This document shows positions 1 to 8,666 of a DNA stretch of 37,713 nucleotides, piece by piece; within the stretch, counting starts at the first letter, position 1, and each line of letters opens with the position of its first letter. The DNA is taken from contig JBCDBY010000004.1 in the NCBI GenBank assembly GCA_039182715.1, positions 1 through 37,713 on the forward strand, read 5' to 3'. This stretch comes from JBCDBY01 sp039182715 (GTDB lineage: Bacteria; Planctomycetota; PLA2). The position numbers were made by a program, and so were the translations under genes. The notes below the pieces were generated by a model, which was not told the origin of the DNA, searched no databases, and saw nothing but the letters and a program-made list of their open reading frames with translations.

Positions 1-178
1 AAACGGTGAACGGGCCCTTGCCCTGCAGCGCGCCGACGAGGTCGGCAGCCTTCAGCGCGGCGGCGAGCGTCTTGAACTGGCCGGCGCCGACGGCGGTGGT
101 GACGATGTCGTTGCCGGCGTGGGCGCTGGCAGTGATCGCGGCGGAGGCGAACACGGAGAGGATCAGTTTGCGAATCAT
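1..178 (-). CDS. Fasciclin (FAS1) domain exported protein, 3' end cut off by window edge
   Basis: Seen: an ATG at 178 preceded by a clear AAGGAG ribosome site, an N-terminal hydrophobic signal peptide of about 20 residues ending near ASAHA, then the start of a FAS1 domain: DIVTTAVGAGQFKTLAAALK followed by a GPFTVF motif. The C-terminal part lies beyond base 1. FAS1 domains are secreted adhesion-type modules. It lies downstream of, and on the same strand as, the sigma/anti-sigma pair (60-nt gap after the anti-sigma stop), so it may be in their operon or regulon. This mirrors Mycobacterium tuberculosis, where SigK/RskA control the FAS1 proteins MPT70 and MPT83; that parallel is inference from known synteny. 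Family assignment is firm; function is open. Confidence 0.85.
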   Translation of the reverse strand, partial: MIRKLILSVFASAAITASAHAGNDIVTTAVGAGQFKTLAAALKAADLVGALQGKGPFTV

Positions 179-237
179 TTCTTTGCTCCTTGAAACGGGG
201 TAATGCCTACCGTTTCGTGAAGCGCCGCAAACGAGAT

Positions 238-1056
238 TCAGCGTTTGGCCAGAACGAGGTGCGGTCCGGCCGAGACGACCACGCCACCGGGTTCTTCCAT
301 GGTCAGCACGAAGGCCGCCACGTCGCGCGAAGCGAGCTTTGCGTCGATCGGCACGACTACCTCGTCGTTCGAGGTGACGTCGAAGACGCCGCCGTCCACC
401 GGGTGCGCGTAGCGCGGCTTGCCGTCGGCGCCCTTGCGGCCGTCGACGATCCAGAGCTGGTACTGCTGCTTGCGCGGGTCGTTGACGGGCAGCCCCTTGA
501 GGACCATGTAGCCCTCCTGGCGCGCCTCGCTCCAGACCACTTCGCCTCCGACGGCCTCGTAGTCCTTCGCGGCTCCCGTCGAACTCCAGTTCCAGCGAAC
601 GAGGTCCGATGCCTCCGCTTCGAGCTTGGCGAGCGAGCGATCTCCCTCGCTCCCGCGCATCGTCAGCTGGGATGTCGGCTCGGAGGTGAACGTGAGCAGC
701 GTCACGATCAGCATCGCGGCGGCGGCAATCCAGCCGGCCTGCGACCAGAACGCGCTGCGCACGATGGGCGCGGGCGACGTGTCGGTCGACTTCGCGGGAG
801 CGGCGTTGCGGACCGGCTCGAGCGCCGTCTTGATGGGCAGCTGCTCCAGCGATCGGCGCACTTCGTCCGGCATCGACTCGATCTCCGGTTCGATGAGAGC
901 GAGATGAATGGCGGCGGCGACATAGTCGAACGATTCGACGTCCGTCTCCGGGTCCGCCTCCGCGAGGCGACTGAGCTCGCTATCGGCCTCGAAGTCGAGG
1001 CCCTCCGTGGCGCGCAGTGCCATGAGGTCGAGCAGGCGTTCGTCGTGGGGCGTCAT
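238..1056 (-). CDS. Anti-sigma factor, RskA-like
   Basis: 272 aa. The N-terminal ~100 residues form a soluble, cytoplasmic-type sigma-binding region beginning MTPHDERLLDLMALRATEGL. One transmembrane helix follows at about residues 105-124 (GWIAAAAMLIVTLL), then an extracytoplasmic domain with the RskA-type features LWIVDG, GGVFDV and a C-terminal 'VLTMEEPGGVVVSAGPHLVL' segment typical of the anti-sigma-K family. There is no HxxxCxxC zinc motif, so it is not a ZAS-type anti-sigma factor. Its ATG overlaps the sigma factor stop by 4 nt (ATGA), implying translational coupling and matched stoichiometry. Expected role: hold the ECF sigma factor at the membrane until a signal triggers proteolysis. 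The signal is unknown. Confidence 0.9.
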   Translation of the reverse strand: MTPHDERLLDLMALRATEGLDFEADSELSRLAEADPETDVESFDYVAAAIHLALIEPEIESMPDEVRRSLEQLPIKTALEPVRNAAPAKSTDTSPAPIVRSAFWSQAGWIAAAAMLIVTLLTFTSEPTSQLTMRGSEGDRSLAKLEAEASDLVRWNWSSTGAAKDYEAVGGEVVWSEARQEGYMVLKGLPVNDPRKQQYQLWIVDGRKGADGKPRYAHPVDGGVFDVTSNDEVVVPIDAKLASRDVAAFVLTMEEPGGVVVSAGPHLVLAKR

Positions 1057-1655
1057 GCGGCACCCCCTCTCGAACCGCCCACGGACTCGCCGGGCGAACC
1101 GGTTTCCTTCGCGAGCATTTCGCGGACGCGCATGAGGCCGCGTCGCGCGTGGGTCTTGACCGTGCCGAGCGGCATGTCGAGGCTTTCCGCGATCTGCCGG
1201 TGCGACCAGCCTTCGCTGATCGACAGCTGCAGGACGCGCTGCTGATCCGGGCTCAGCTTCTTCATGAGCTCGCGGATGCGCGCGGCCTCCTCGGAGATCT
1301 CGACCCGGTCGATGCTGTTGTCGGTCGGGACGTGCGCGGCCTCGTTGAGCTCCGCGGTGGCCGGCGTGCGCGCGTGGCGGCGCAGCCGGTCGATGAGCCG
1401 GCGGCGCGTCAGCATGGCGACGAAGGTCTTCTCGGACGCGATGTTGGGATCGTATCGATCCGCCTTGCGCCAGAGCTCGATGAAGATGTCCTGGACCGCA
1501 TCGGCCGGATCCTCGCCCCGCGGCAGCATGCGGCGCGCGAGCGTCCAGACGATGCCACCGAACGTATCGAGGCACTCCTTCACCGCCGCCTCGTCGCCCT
1601 GCGCGACGCGGTGGAGGATGGAGACCGGAGCCGGTTCCGCCGCGGATTCCGCCAT
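1053..1655 (-). CDS. ECF-subfamily RNA polymerase sigma factor (SigK-like)
   Basis: 200 aa, usual length for ECF sigma factors. Region 2 (about residues 20-95) carries DAVQDIFIELWRKADRYDP and a basic TRRRLIDRLRR stretch for -10 recognition. Region 4 (about 135-185) carries LSPDQQRVLQLSISEGWSHR followed by a GTVKTHARRGL helix-turn-helix. The downstream partner is an RskA-type anti-sigma factor, which together with the nearby FAS1 gene points to the SigK group. The ATG at 1655 is the most sensible start because it leaves a normal N-terminus; the open frame upstream has no domain content. Target promoters cannot be deduced here. Whether it also controls the lipid operon at 8824-19218 is untested. 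Confidence 0.9.
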   Translation of the reverse strand: MAESAAEPAPVSILHRVAQGDEAAVKECLDTFGGIVWTLARRMLPRGEDPADAVQDIFIELWRKADRYDPNIASEKTFVAMLTRRRLIDRLRRHARTPATAELNEAAHVPTDNSIDRVEISEEAARIRELMKKLSPDQQRVLQLSISEGWSHRQIAESLDMPLGTVKTHARRGLMRVREMLAKETGSPGESVGGSRGGAA

Positions 1656-1699
1656 GTGAGGCTGAGGATAAGCGTCGTTGCGATGCCAGGCAATCTGTG

Positions 1700-2077
1700 T
1701 CACGGCCGACCCGCTTCCGATTTCGCGCTGGCGAGGTGTGTGGAGGCGGCCTTGAACAGCAGGAGAGCGAGAAAGCCCTCCACTCCCAAAGCGGTCAAGG
1801 TGAAGGTCTCGAAGCCGTCGAGGAAGAGGCTCAGGACGCGCGTGAGCGCAATGCCGGTGTAGGCGATCGCGACCGCGCCGGCCCATTGCGGGCGCACCAG
1901 AAGGGTGACGCCGAAGGCGACGAACAGTCCGCCGTAGAGCGCGCGCAGCTCGCCGGTGGCCGCTGCGGTCGTGCTTTCCAGGCCAACCCAGCTTGCGGCC
2001 TCCGTCGGTTGCGCCAACGCGAACAGACCCCATGCGAGGTTGATCAATCCGAGGACGATAAGCAGCGTTCGGCCCAC
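1700..2077 (-). CDS. Small membrane protein, DUF4345-like
   Basis: 125 aa if started at the GTG at 2077 (no ATG is available; upstream codons in frame look non-coding). It has four predicted hydrophobic helices: LLIVLGLINLAWGLFAL, an ALYGGLFVAFGVTLL segment with the family-typical 'LRALYGG', AIAYTGIALTRVLSLF and FLALLLFKA. This layout and length match the DUF4345 family, whose function is not established. It is followed on the same strand by the sigma/anti-sigma/FAS1 cluster, 44 nt from the sigma ATG, and is divergent from the lipoprotein gene at 2138. The start codon is the uncertain part. Confidence 0.65.
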   Translation of the reverse strand: MGRTLLIVLGLINLAWGLFALAQPTEAASWVGLESTTAAATGELRALYGGLFVAFGVTLLVRPQWAGAVAIAYTGIALTRVLSLFLDGFETFTLTALGVEGFLALLLFKAASTHLASAKSEAGRP

Positions 2078-2137
2078 GCTTGGGACTACGCCCCGGGAGG
2101 GGGTGTGGATGCTCGCGAATGCTGCTATGTTGGCCGC

Positions 2138-2614
2138 GTGCGGCAAATCAGCCTGTTTTTGGTCCTCTTTTCGGCCTGTGCGGCCGATCAGGGGCGGCTG
2201 TACGACGGTCCGGCACGCGCGCGCAGCGAAACCGCGCTGGTCGAGGTGAACCGATACGCGCAAAAGCGGACGTTTCGCTGGGTGATCACGCGGGTCGAAT
2301 CGAACGGCCGACGCACCGAACAAACGTTCGAAATTCCGCCGGGGCCGCAGCGGCTGGAGGTCGCCTGGCGGCTCTACGACGCGACCGAAAAAAATGACGT
2401 GGGCCGCTTCCTCGTGCCCGCGGCGGACCGTCCCCGCCGCATCGAGGAAGGCGTGAAGGTGATCGAGTTCGAACCGCGCGCGGGCGGCTTCTACCGGCTG
2501 CACTGGACTTCGCGGCCGGACGCGACCATCGAGGGAGCGCCGGGCGACCTCGAACTCACGCTCGTCGACGCGGGACAGCGCCCGCTCGAGCCGGGCGAGA
2601 CCAGGACGGAGTAG
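2138..2614 (+). CDS. Lipoprotein of unknown function
   Basis: 158 aa starting at GTG 2138. The N-terminus is a short lipoprotein signal, VRQISLFLVLFSAC, with a plausible lipobox LFSAC. The mature part is mostly beta-strand-like, with RLYDG near its start and a repeated pattern of charged strands (EVAWRLYDATE, VKVIEFEPRAGGFYRLHW), suggesting a small beta-sandwich. I do not recognise the family. It ends 5 nt before the next gene, so the two are probably co-transcribed. The start was chosen because it places the lipobox correctly; an upstream extension would be non-coding. Confidence 0.6.
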   Translation: MRQISLFLVLFSACAADQGRLYDGPARARSETALVEVNRYAQKRTFRWVITRVESNGRRTEQTFEIPPGPQRLEVAWRLYDATEKNDVGRFLVPAADRPRRIEEGVKVIEFEPRAGGFYRLHWTSRPDATIEGAPGDLELTLVDAGQRPLEPGETRTE

Positions 2615-2619
2615 CGGTC

Positions 2620-3747
2620 ATGGCTTACGTGCGTGGGGACGAAGGTCCGGCCGAGGTCTTCTATCAGAGCGGGGCGAGCTCGTACGACGAGACGCCGGCC
2701 GGCATTCGCCGCTTCGTCGGATCCCTCGAGTCGCAAACGCGCTTGCCGCGGCGGGGCGTACCGACGTGGCCGACCGACGTCGAGACGGTGCGGGCCACGG
2801 CGGCCGCGTTCGCCACCGCGGCACGAAACCTCTTCTTCGAGGAACTCGACCTCGACCGCGACGACATCGGCCAGATGGATCGGTTCGCGCAGGAGCACTT
2901 CGTCGATCCCCGGGTGCGCAAGCTCTTCCGCAACGGCGAGCTCGACGACGCCGAGACGTACGGCGAGATGGTCGAGACGCAGGCGGTGCGCGTGCCCGAC
3001 GAGCCGCTGCTCAACTACGCGATGGGATGCTGGATCGGCGAGTGGCTCGTGCGCCACGCCGACGCGCGCTGGTTCCTCTTCGCGCCGCTCAAGCCGGTGC
3101 AGTCGTTCCCGGACGCGCTGCGCACCGGCACGCTGACCGCGCTCTCGCCCTTCTCGCTGGCGACCAAGCTGCTGGCGGACCCCGCCGGCGAAGCGCTTCC
3201 GCCCAAGGTTGCGGTGCTGCCGGCGGACACGATCTTCACGCCCGTGGCGCTCTGCGCATCGGTCTCCGACTCGGAGCACATCCTCGCGGAGATGGTCGGC
3301 CCGGCGATGCGCAAGGCGACCGCAATGCTGCAGCGCGGCGAGACCGATGCCGCCTTCGACCTGCTGGCGGACGAGGTCGACCGGCAGCCGACCAATGGCC
3401 ATCTGCTGCATCAGGTCGCGATGCTCGGCTGGGAGCACGAGGAACTTGCGATCGTCCACGAGGCGACCCGGTTGCAGCGCGAGGTCGCGCCCGAGTCGGT
3501 GGAGGTGGCGCACAACTTCGCCGCCATCGAGTCGATGCGCGAAGGCGGTCTCGAGGGGGCGATCGCGATTCTCGAGGAGATCCTCGAGCGCGACGCGACG
3601 TACACGCGCGCCCGGCTCACGCTCGCCTCCTGCCTCCACGAGGCGGGCCGGTTCGACGAGGCGCGCGTGCACGCGCAGTGGCTCATCGACCACGACCCCG
3701 AGTTGAGCGGTCCGGCGCGCGAGCTACTCTCCGAGCTGCAGCGCTAG
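2620..3747 (+). CDS. TPR-like repeat protein of unknown function
   Basis: 375 aa. The N-terminal ~240 residues hold no motif I recognise (acidic, with a central LNYAMGCWIGEWLVRHADAR). The C-terminal ~130 residues (from ATAMLQRGETDAAFDLLADE) are helical hairpins with TPR spacing, including GAIAILEEILERDATYTRAR and ASCLHEAGRFDEARVHAQWL, so the protein probably binds another protein. No signal peptide, hence likely cytoplasmic. It starts 5 nt after the preceding lipoprotein gene. Its last 24 nt overlap the 3' end of the convergent ABC-F gene. Confidence 0.75.
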   Translation: MAYVRGDEGPAEVFYQSGASSYDETPAGIRRFVGSLESQTRLPRRGVPTWPTDVETVRATAAAFATAARNLFFEELDLDRDDIGQMDRFAQEHFVDPRVRKLFRNGELDDAETYGEMVETQAVRVPDEPLLNYAMGCWIGEWLVRHADARWFLFAPLKPVQSFPDALRTGTLTALSPFSLATKLLADPAGEALPPKVAVLPADTIFTPVALCASVSDSEHILAEMVGPAMRKATAMLQRGETDAAFDLLADEVDRQPTNGHLLHQVAMLGWEHEELAIVHEATRLQREVAPESVEVAHNFAAIESMREGGLEGAIAILEEILERDATYTRARLTLASCLHEAGRFDEARVHAQWLIDHDPELSGPARELLSELQR

Positions 3748-5649
3748 CGTCTCCCACTCCGCGTACGCCTCCTCGATCGAGGCGCGCACCTCCTGGAACT
3801 CGCGGTGGACGGACTCCGCCTCGCCCGGCGTCGAGGCATCGACGTAGACGGTCTCCAGCCGCGCCTTCAGCGCCTCGTGGCGCGCCTCCAGCTCGGCGAT
3901 GGACGCCTCCAGCTTCTTGAGCCGCGTCCGCATGCGGTGCAGCTCGCGGTTCTTCTCCTTGCGCTCCTCGAACGCCTTGCGCGCGTCCTCCTTCTCCTCG
4001 TCGCGAGCGCGCCGGTCGACGAGCGCGGTGCGGCGCGCCGCGGCGCGGTCGCGATACCACTCGGCGAACGTCTTCGGGTGATCGACGAGGCCCCTGTCCT
4101 GCACCTCGACGACGCGGTCGATGATGCGGTCGAGGAAGTAGCGATCGTGGCTGATGACGAGCAGCGTGCCGTCGTACTCCTCGAGCATCTCCTCGAGCTG
4201 TTCGCACGAGGCGATGTCGATGTGGTTCGTCGGCTCGTCGAGCAGCAGGAAGTTGACCTGCTCGTGGACGAGCCGCGCGAGCTGCAGGCGGCTCTTCTCC
4301 CCGCCGGAGAGCGTGCCGATGGCGCGCTCGAGATCGTCGAACGAGAAGAGGAAGCGATGCAGCAGGTCGGCGGCCGGCGTGCGCGTGAGACCGGTCGTCT
4401 GCATCGCCCAGTCGATGAGCGACTGCTTCGGGTCGAGGATGTCGTGCAGCTGACGGTACTCGCCGGCGTGCACCGACTTGCCGAGGCGCAGCGTCGGGTT
4501 CTCCCAGTCGCCCTCGTCGAGGATGCGGCGGAAGAGCGAGCTCTTGCCGCTGCCGTTGGGTCCGACGAGGCAGACGCGTTCGCCGTACTCGATGTCGAGC
4601 GAGGCGCCGTCGAAGAGCACGCGCTCGCCGAACGCGAGCGAGAAGTCGCGGATCTTGAGCGCGATGCGGCCGTGCCGCTCGGCGCCGCCGAAGTTCGCGG
4701 CGAAGGTGCGCTCGGCCGCCTTGGGCGCATCGACCTTGTCCATCTGCTCGACGCGGCGCATCATCGCCTTGGCGCGCTTCGCCTGGCCGGGGTCGTCGTA
4801 GGCGTTGGCCATGTCGCGCAGCCGCCGCGCCTGGAACTCGATGCGCTTGATCAGGCGCTGCTGCGTCCGGAACTGACGCTCCTGCAGCGCGAGCGCTTCC
4901 GCCTTCTGCCGCTGGAAGTCGGAGTAGTTGCCGGTCCAGCAGGTGATCCGCCGGCGCTCCAGCTCCCAGATCTCGCGCGTGGTCGCGTCGAGCAGGTGGC
5001 GGTTGTGGCTCACCATGACGACCGCCGCCTTCGACTTGCGCAGGAAATCGATGAACCACTCGACGCCGTCCATGTCGAGGTGGTTGCTCGGCTCGTCCAG
5101 CACGAGCAGGTCGGGATCCTGCAGCAGCGCGCGGGCGAGGCCGAGGATGTTGCGCTCGCCGCCGCTGAACTCGCGCACCGGCCGCTCCCAGGCCGACTCG
5201 TCGAGGCCGAGGTGCAGCAGCATCGTCTCGATATGGCGATCGAGGTCGCGGTAGCCGCGCGCCTCCTGTTCCCGGGTGAGACGTTCGTACTCCTTCAGCA
5301 GTCGATCGTGCTCGTCGGCGTCCGCCATCAGCGCCTCGAGTTCGCGCAGCCGAGCCTCCCGCGCGCGGTCGTCGGCGAAGACGTCGTGCATCGTTTCGAG
5401 AACCGTGCGGTCCATCGGCACGTCGAGCTCCTGCGCCTGGAAGGCGAGGGTGGCGCCCGGGGCCGCGCGGACCGCACCCGTGTTGGGCTCGAGCTTGCCG
5501 GCGAAGAGCCGCAGCAGCGTCGATTTGCCCGAACCGTTGCGGCCGATGATGCCGATGCGTGCACCCGGCTCGACCTTGAGGTTGATCTCCTCGAGGATCG
5601 CATCGCCCTGGTAGGCGAACCCGAGCCGACTCGCCGTGAGCAGCGCCAT
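3724..5649 (-). CDS. ABC-F family ATPase (Uup/EttA-like)
   Basis: 641 aa with two ABC ATPase domains and no membrane segment, the defining ABC-F layout. Domain 1: Walker A GRNGSGKST (about 36-44), signature FSGGE (161-165), Walker B LLVLDEPSNHLD (181-192). Linker (~200-320) rich in Arg/Lys helices, the P-site tRNA interaction motif region. Domain 2: Walker A GPNGSGKSS (363-371), signature LSGGE (447-451), Walker B LLLDEPTNHID. C-terminal charged coiled coil (~535-640), as in Uup. ABC-F proteins act on the ribosome as translation factors, and some give antibiotic protection; which applies here cannot be read from sequence. Its 3' end overlaps the convergent TPR gene by 24 nt, leaving no room for separate terminators. 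Confidence 0.93.
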   Translation of the reverse strand: MALLTASRLGFAYQGDAILEEINLKVEPGARIGIIGRNGSGKSTLLRLFAGKLEPNTGAVRAAPGATLAFQAQELDVPMDRTVLETMHDVFADDRAREARLRELEALMADADEHDRLLKEYERLTREQEARGYRDLDRHIETMLLHLGLDESAWERPVREFSGGERNILGLARALLQDPDLLVLDEPSNHLDMDGVEWFIDFLRKSKAAVVMVSHNRHLLDATTREIWELERRRITCWTGNYSDFQRQKAEALALQERQFRTQQRLIKRIEFQARRLRDMANAYDDPGQAKRAKAMMRRVEQMDKVDAPKAAERTFAANFGGAERHGRIALKIRDFSLAFGERVLFDGASLDIEYGERVCLVGPNGSGKSSLFRRILDEGDWENPTLRLGKSVHAGEYRQLHDILDPKQSLIDWAMQTTGLTRTPAADLLHRFLFSFDDLERAIGTLSGGEKSRLQLARLVHEQVNFLLLDEPTNHIDIASCEQLEEMLEEYDGTLLVISHDRYFLDRIIDRVVEVQDRGLVDHPKTFAEWYRDRAAARRTALVDRRARDEEKEDARKAFEERKEKNRELHRMRTRLKKLEASIAELEARHEALKARLETVYVDASTPGEAESVHREFQEVRASIEEAYAEWETLALQLGE

Positions 5650-5723
5650 CGCAAGAGCATAGCGTGCTCCGCGACGCCCTGTTTGCTTCTGGTAAAGCTT
5701 CGCCGAAGGGGTACGTTTCGGGG

Positions 5724-7442
5724 ATGGAATTGACCCGCACGCCCGACGTCGAGTTTCCCGCCTACACGTTCGTGCCGAACGGGTTCGACCCGACCGACGT
5801 GGAGGCCGTGAAGCTGCTGGCGGGCGAGCTGCAGGGGCGCGCGATCGATACGGCGGACGACCTCCGCCGCTGGATGTACGACTGGAGCGAGATGGCGTCG
5901 GCGGTCTACGGCGCGTACGCGCGCGGCTTCACCGCGATGAACCGCGACACGAAGAGCGAGGAGAAGAAGAACGCCAACCTCGCCTTCATGCGCGACGTGC
6001 TGCCGATGTGGCAGACGCTCGAGAACGAGCTCAACAACGCGCTGCTCGATTCGCCGCATCTCGCGGAGCTCGACGACTCGTTCGAGCTGCTGCTCGGCGA
6101 GCGGCGCGTGGATCGCGAGCTGTTCCGCGAGGAGAACACGGCGCTGCACGCGGAGGACCGCGCCCTCAACGCGCGCTACCAGGAGATCCAGGGCGGGCTC
6201 GCGGTGGAGCTGCGCGGGGAGTCGATGACCGTGCAGCAGGCGGGCGCCAGGCTGAGCGACCCCGATCGCGCGCTGCGCGAGGAGGCGTTCCGCGCCATCT
6301 ACGAGGCGCGTGCGCCGGCGGCGGAGGAGATCGACTCGATCTACGACAAGCAGATCGAGCTGCGCGCCCAGGTCGCACGCAACGCGGGCTACGACAACTT
6401 CCGTGACTTCAAGTTCAAGTCGATGCATCGCGCCTACGCGCCGCAGGACTGCGAGACGTTCCACGCGGCGATCGCCGAGGTCGTGGTGCCCGCCGTGCGC
6501 GAGTGCTTCGAGCATCGGCGGAACGTGCTCGGGCTCGATCCGCTGCGGCCGTTCGACGCCGACGTGAGCCTGTTCGGGGCGCGCACCGACGTGCTCTTCG
6601 ACTCGCAGGAGCGCTACGTCGATCTGGTGCAGCGCATCTTCCGCTCCATCGATCCGATCTTCGAGCGCGACTTCGACGTGCTCGTGCGCAACGAGCTGCT
6701 CGATCTCATGTCGCGGCCCGGCAAGTCGCCCGGCGGCTACAACTGCCCGATCGAGGACATCCGCCTGCCCTTCATCTTCTTCAACGCGGTGGGGCGGCGC
6801 GAAGACCTGCGCGTCATGCTGCACGAGGGCGGCCACGCCTTCCACACGCTCGCGACGCGCGGCATGCCGTTGATCGACTACCGCCGCGCGCCGACCGAGT
6901 TCTGCGAGGTGGCGAGCATGTCGATGGAGATGTTCGGAAACGAGCGCCTGCGCGAGGTGATGAGCGACGACGAGGCGCGCGAGATCGAGTACCGCCAGCT
7001 CGAGGGGGTGCTCGGCGTCTTCCTGAGCGTCGCGCGCATGGACGCGTTCCAGCACTGGATCTACACGACCGACGACGCGTCGGCGGAGAAGCGCTACGAG
7101 AAGTGGGACGAGCTGTCCGAGGTCTACGGCACCGGCACCGTCGACTGGAGCGGCTACGAGCACGTGCGTCGCAGCCAGTGGCAGCGCGTGCCGCACCTGT
7201 TCGGCATGCCCTTCTACTACGTCGAGTACGCCATCGCCCAGATCGGCGCGCTCCAGATGTGGCAGAAGGAAAAGCTCGACCACGACGGCACCGTCGTGAG
7301 CTACCGCGAGTCGCTCGCCCTCGGCGGCAGCCGCCCGCTCCCCGAGCTCTTCGAGGCGGCCGGCATCCGGTTCGCGATGGACCGGGAGATCCTCGAGCAG
7401 GTCATCCCGCCGGTGGTCGATCGCCTCAGAGAACTGCGCTAG
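5724..7442 (+). CDS. M3-family oligoendopeptidase (zinc metallopeptidase)
   Basis: 572 aa, right for bacterial M3 oligoendopeptidases. The zinc site is HEGGHAFH (HExxH, His367-His371), with the downstream third-ligand helix containing PTEFCEVASMSMEMF, as usual for the family. The C-terminal part has the typical VYGTGTVDWSGYEHVRRSQW and FGMPFYYVEYAIAQIGAL segments. Cytoplasmic: no signal peptide. It likely cleaves short peptides in intracellular peptide turnover. The start at 5724 is preferred over the TTG/ATG codons upstream because it gives the usual N-terminus and a GGGG stretch just upstream. It is divergent from the ABC-F gene, 74 nt away. Confidence 0.93.
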   Translation: MELTRTPDVEFPAYTFVPNGFDPTDVEAVKLLAGELQGRAIDTADDLRRWMYDWSEMASAVYGAYARGFTAMNRDTKSEEKKNANLAFMRDVLPMWQTLENELNNALLDSPHLAELDDSFELLLGERRVDRELFREENTALHAEDRALNARYQEIQGGLAVELRGESMTVQQAGARLSDPDRALREEAFRAIYEARAPAAEEIDSIYDKQIELRAQVARNAGYDNFRDFKFKSMHRAYAPQDCETFHAAIAEVVVPAVRECFEHRRNVLGLDPLRPFDADVSLFGARTDVLFDSQERYVDLVQRIFRSIDPIFERDFDVLVRNELLDLMSRPGKSPGGYNCPIEDIRLPFIFFNAVGRREDLRVMLHEGGHAFHTLATRGMPLIDYRRAPTEFCEVASMSMEMFGNERLREVMSDDEAREIEYRQLEGVLGVFLSVARMDAFQHWIYTTDDASAEKRYEKWDELSEVYGTGTVDWSGYEHVRRSQWQRVPHLFGMPFYYVEYAIAQIGALQMWQKEKLDHDGTVVSYRESLALGGSRPLPELFEAAGIRFAMDREILEQVIPPVVDRLRELR

Positions 7443-7507
7443 GAGCTAGGAGCTAGGGGCCGTGCAGCCAAAGCACTCGGGCTCCTGGCCCCTAGCCCCT
7501 GGCCCCT
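7441..7507. repeat. GC-rich direct/inverted repeat between convergent genes
   Basis: Starts with a duplicated AGGAGCT unit (AGGAGCTAGGAGCTAGGGG). An inverted pair GCTAGGGGCC (7452-7461) / GGCCCCTAGC (7487-7496) could form a 10-bp stem with a 25-nt loop. A further GGCCCCT follows. It sits between the convergent M3 peptidase and AGE epimerase stops, so it may act as a bidirectional terminator; no U-tract is present. The low-complexity composition also fits a dispersed intergenic repeat. Confidence 0.55.
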
Positions 7508-7510
7508 CGC

Positions 7511-8617
7511 TCAAACGGCATCCATCAACACCAGGAACGCCGCGACGATGTGATAGACCGTCGTCGCCCGCTGCTCCTGCGTGATGATCGTGTTGTTCTC
7601 GTCGAGCTCTTCCTTCCAGCCCGGGAAGATCTCGGCGCAATAGTGGGCGCGGAGCCAGTCGAGGTGGCTCTCGACCTCCTCGTGCCACCTGCTCTCCAGC
7701 GAATCGCGATAGCGAATGCCGACGGCGCGCAGGAACTCGGTCTGCGGCCAGACGCGCTTGCGCCGGTTGGTCGGTGAGCCGTCGCGGCGGCACTCGTTGT
7801 ACACACCGCCGTTCGGGTCGCGTCCGTGCGCGCGACCCCAGTCCCAAAGACCGCACGTTGCGTCGCACCATTGCGCCTGGTCGAAGAGTCGCGCGTACTC
7901 CTCGAGCAGGAAGACCCACTCGAAGTGGTGCCCCGGCTCGACGACTTCGCCCGGATCCCCGGGGGCGGGCTTCCAGTCCTCGGTGAAGTGCTCGCGCAGG
8001 ATGTCCCGCTGCACGTCGTAGAAGTGGTTGTAGAAGAGGTCGAGCATCGCCTGCGCGCGATCGCCCCACTGGCCCTTCGGGTCCGCCTCGGCCCAGGCCA
8101 GCAGCGCCTCTAAGAGGTGCATGTGCGGGTTCTGTCGGCGCGGGCCGAGGCGAGGCTCCCACGATTCGCTGCCGCCCTCGAAGAATCCGCCGTGCGTGCC
8201 GTCCATGAGGCGCCGCTCGAGGCACTCGATCACCTCCAGCGCCACCTCCTTCGACTGCGACGTATTCATCGCCGCACAGGCCAGCAGGACGAACGCGTGT
8301 TCGTAGAGTTCCTTCGAACGGTCGAGGGGTTCGCCGTCGGGCGTAACGGTCAGGAAGAACCCGCCGTGCTTCTCGTCGTGGAAGCGGTCGAGCAGATACG
8401 CGAAGCCGCGCTCCGCCGCCTCGTTCTGCCCCGTCTTGCGGCAGGACCAGATCTGCCGCGCCTGCACGCGGAGCCGGCGGTCGGGGTTGTCGCCCGGCGA
8501 CCAGTCGTGGTGCAGGAAGTAGAGGAACGCCCCGTTCTCCTCCTGGCCGTGCTGCACCCAGCGCGGCATGAAGTAGTCGCAGAGGTATTCCCGAAAGTCT
8601 TCCCGGCTACGCGGCAT
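7511..8617 (-). CDS. AGE-family epimerase/isomerase (N-acylglucosamine 2-epimerase fold)
   Basis: 368 aa, slightly short of the usual ~390-410. The (alpha/alpha)6-barrel family is marked by PHMHLLEALLAWAEADP (active-site histidines), GHHFEWVFLLEEYARLF (the catalytic 'GHxxEW' segment) and NNTIITQEQRATTVYHIVAAF near the C-terminus. Members interconvert free sugars: N-acylglucosamine/mannosamine, cellobiose or mannose/fructose. The substrate cannot be told from these motifs. No signal peptide. ATG at 8617 with a terminal MPRSREDFREYL. Confidence 0.88.
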   Translation of the reverse strand: MPRSREDFREYLCDYFMPRWVQHGQEENGAFLYFLHHDWSPGDNPDRRLRVQARQIWSCRKTGQNEAAERGFAYLLDRFHDEKHGGFFLTVTPDGEPLDRSKELYEHAFVLLACAAMNTSQSKEVALEVIECLERRLMDGTHGGFFEGGSESWEPRLGPRRQNPHMHLLEALLAWAEADPKGQWGDRAQAMLDLFYNHFYDVQRDILREHFTEDWKPAPGDPGEVVEPGHHFEWVFLLEEYARLFDQAQWCDATCGLWDWGRAHGRDPNGGVYNECRRDGSPTNRRKRVWPQTEFLRAVGIRYRDSLESRWHEEVESHLDWLRAHYCAEIFPGWKEELDENNTIITQEQRATTVYHIVAAFLVLMDAV

Positions 8618-8666
8618 GGGCGCAAGCTAACGAATTTGGCGCGTGCAGGGAACGCAGGGGCTGATC

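Noticed and set aside
3805..5733. 642-codon open frame antisense to the ABC-F gene
   Set aside because: Low-complexity Val/Leu/Arg/Asp composition typical of a GC shadow; the ABC-F motifs are on the other strand.
7441..7507. CRISPR-like or tRNA structure in the AGGAGCT repeat
   Set aside because: No regular spacers and no cloverleaf; only a short hairpin and low-complexity duplication.
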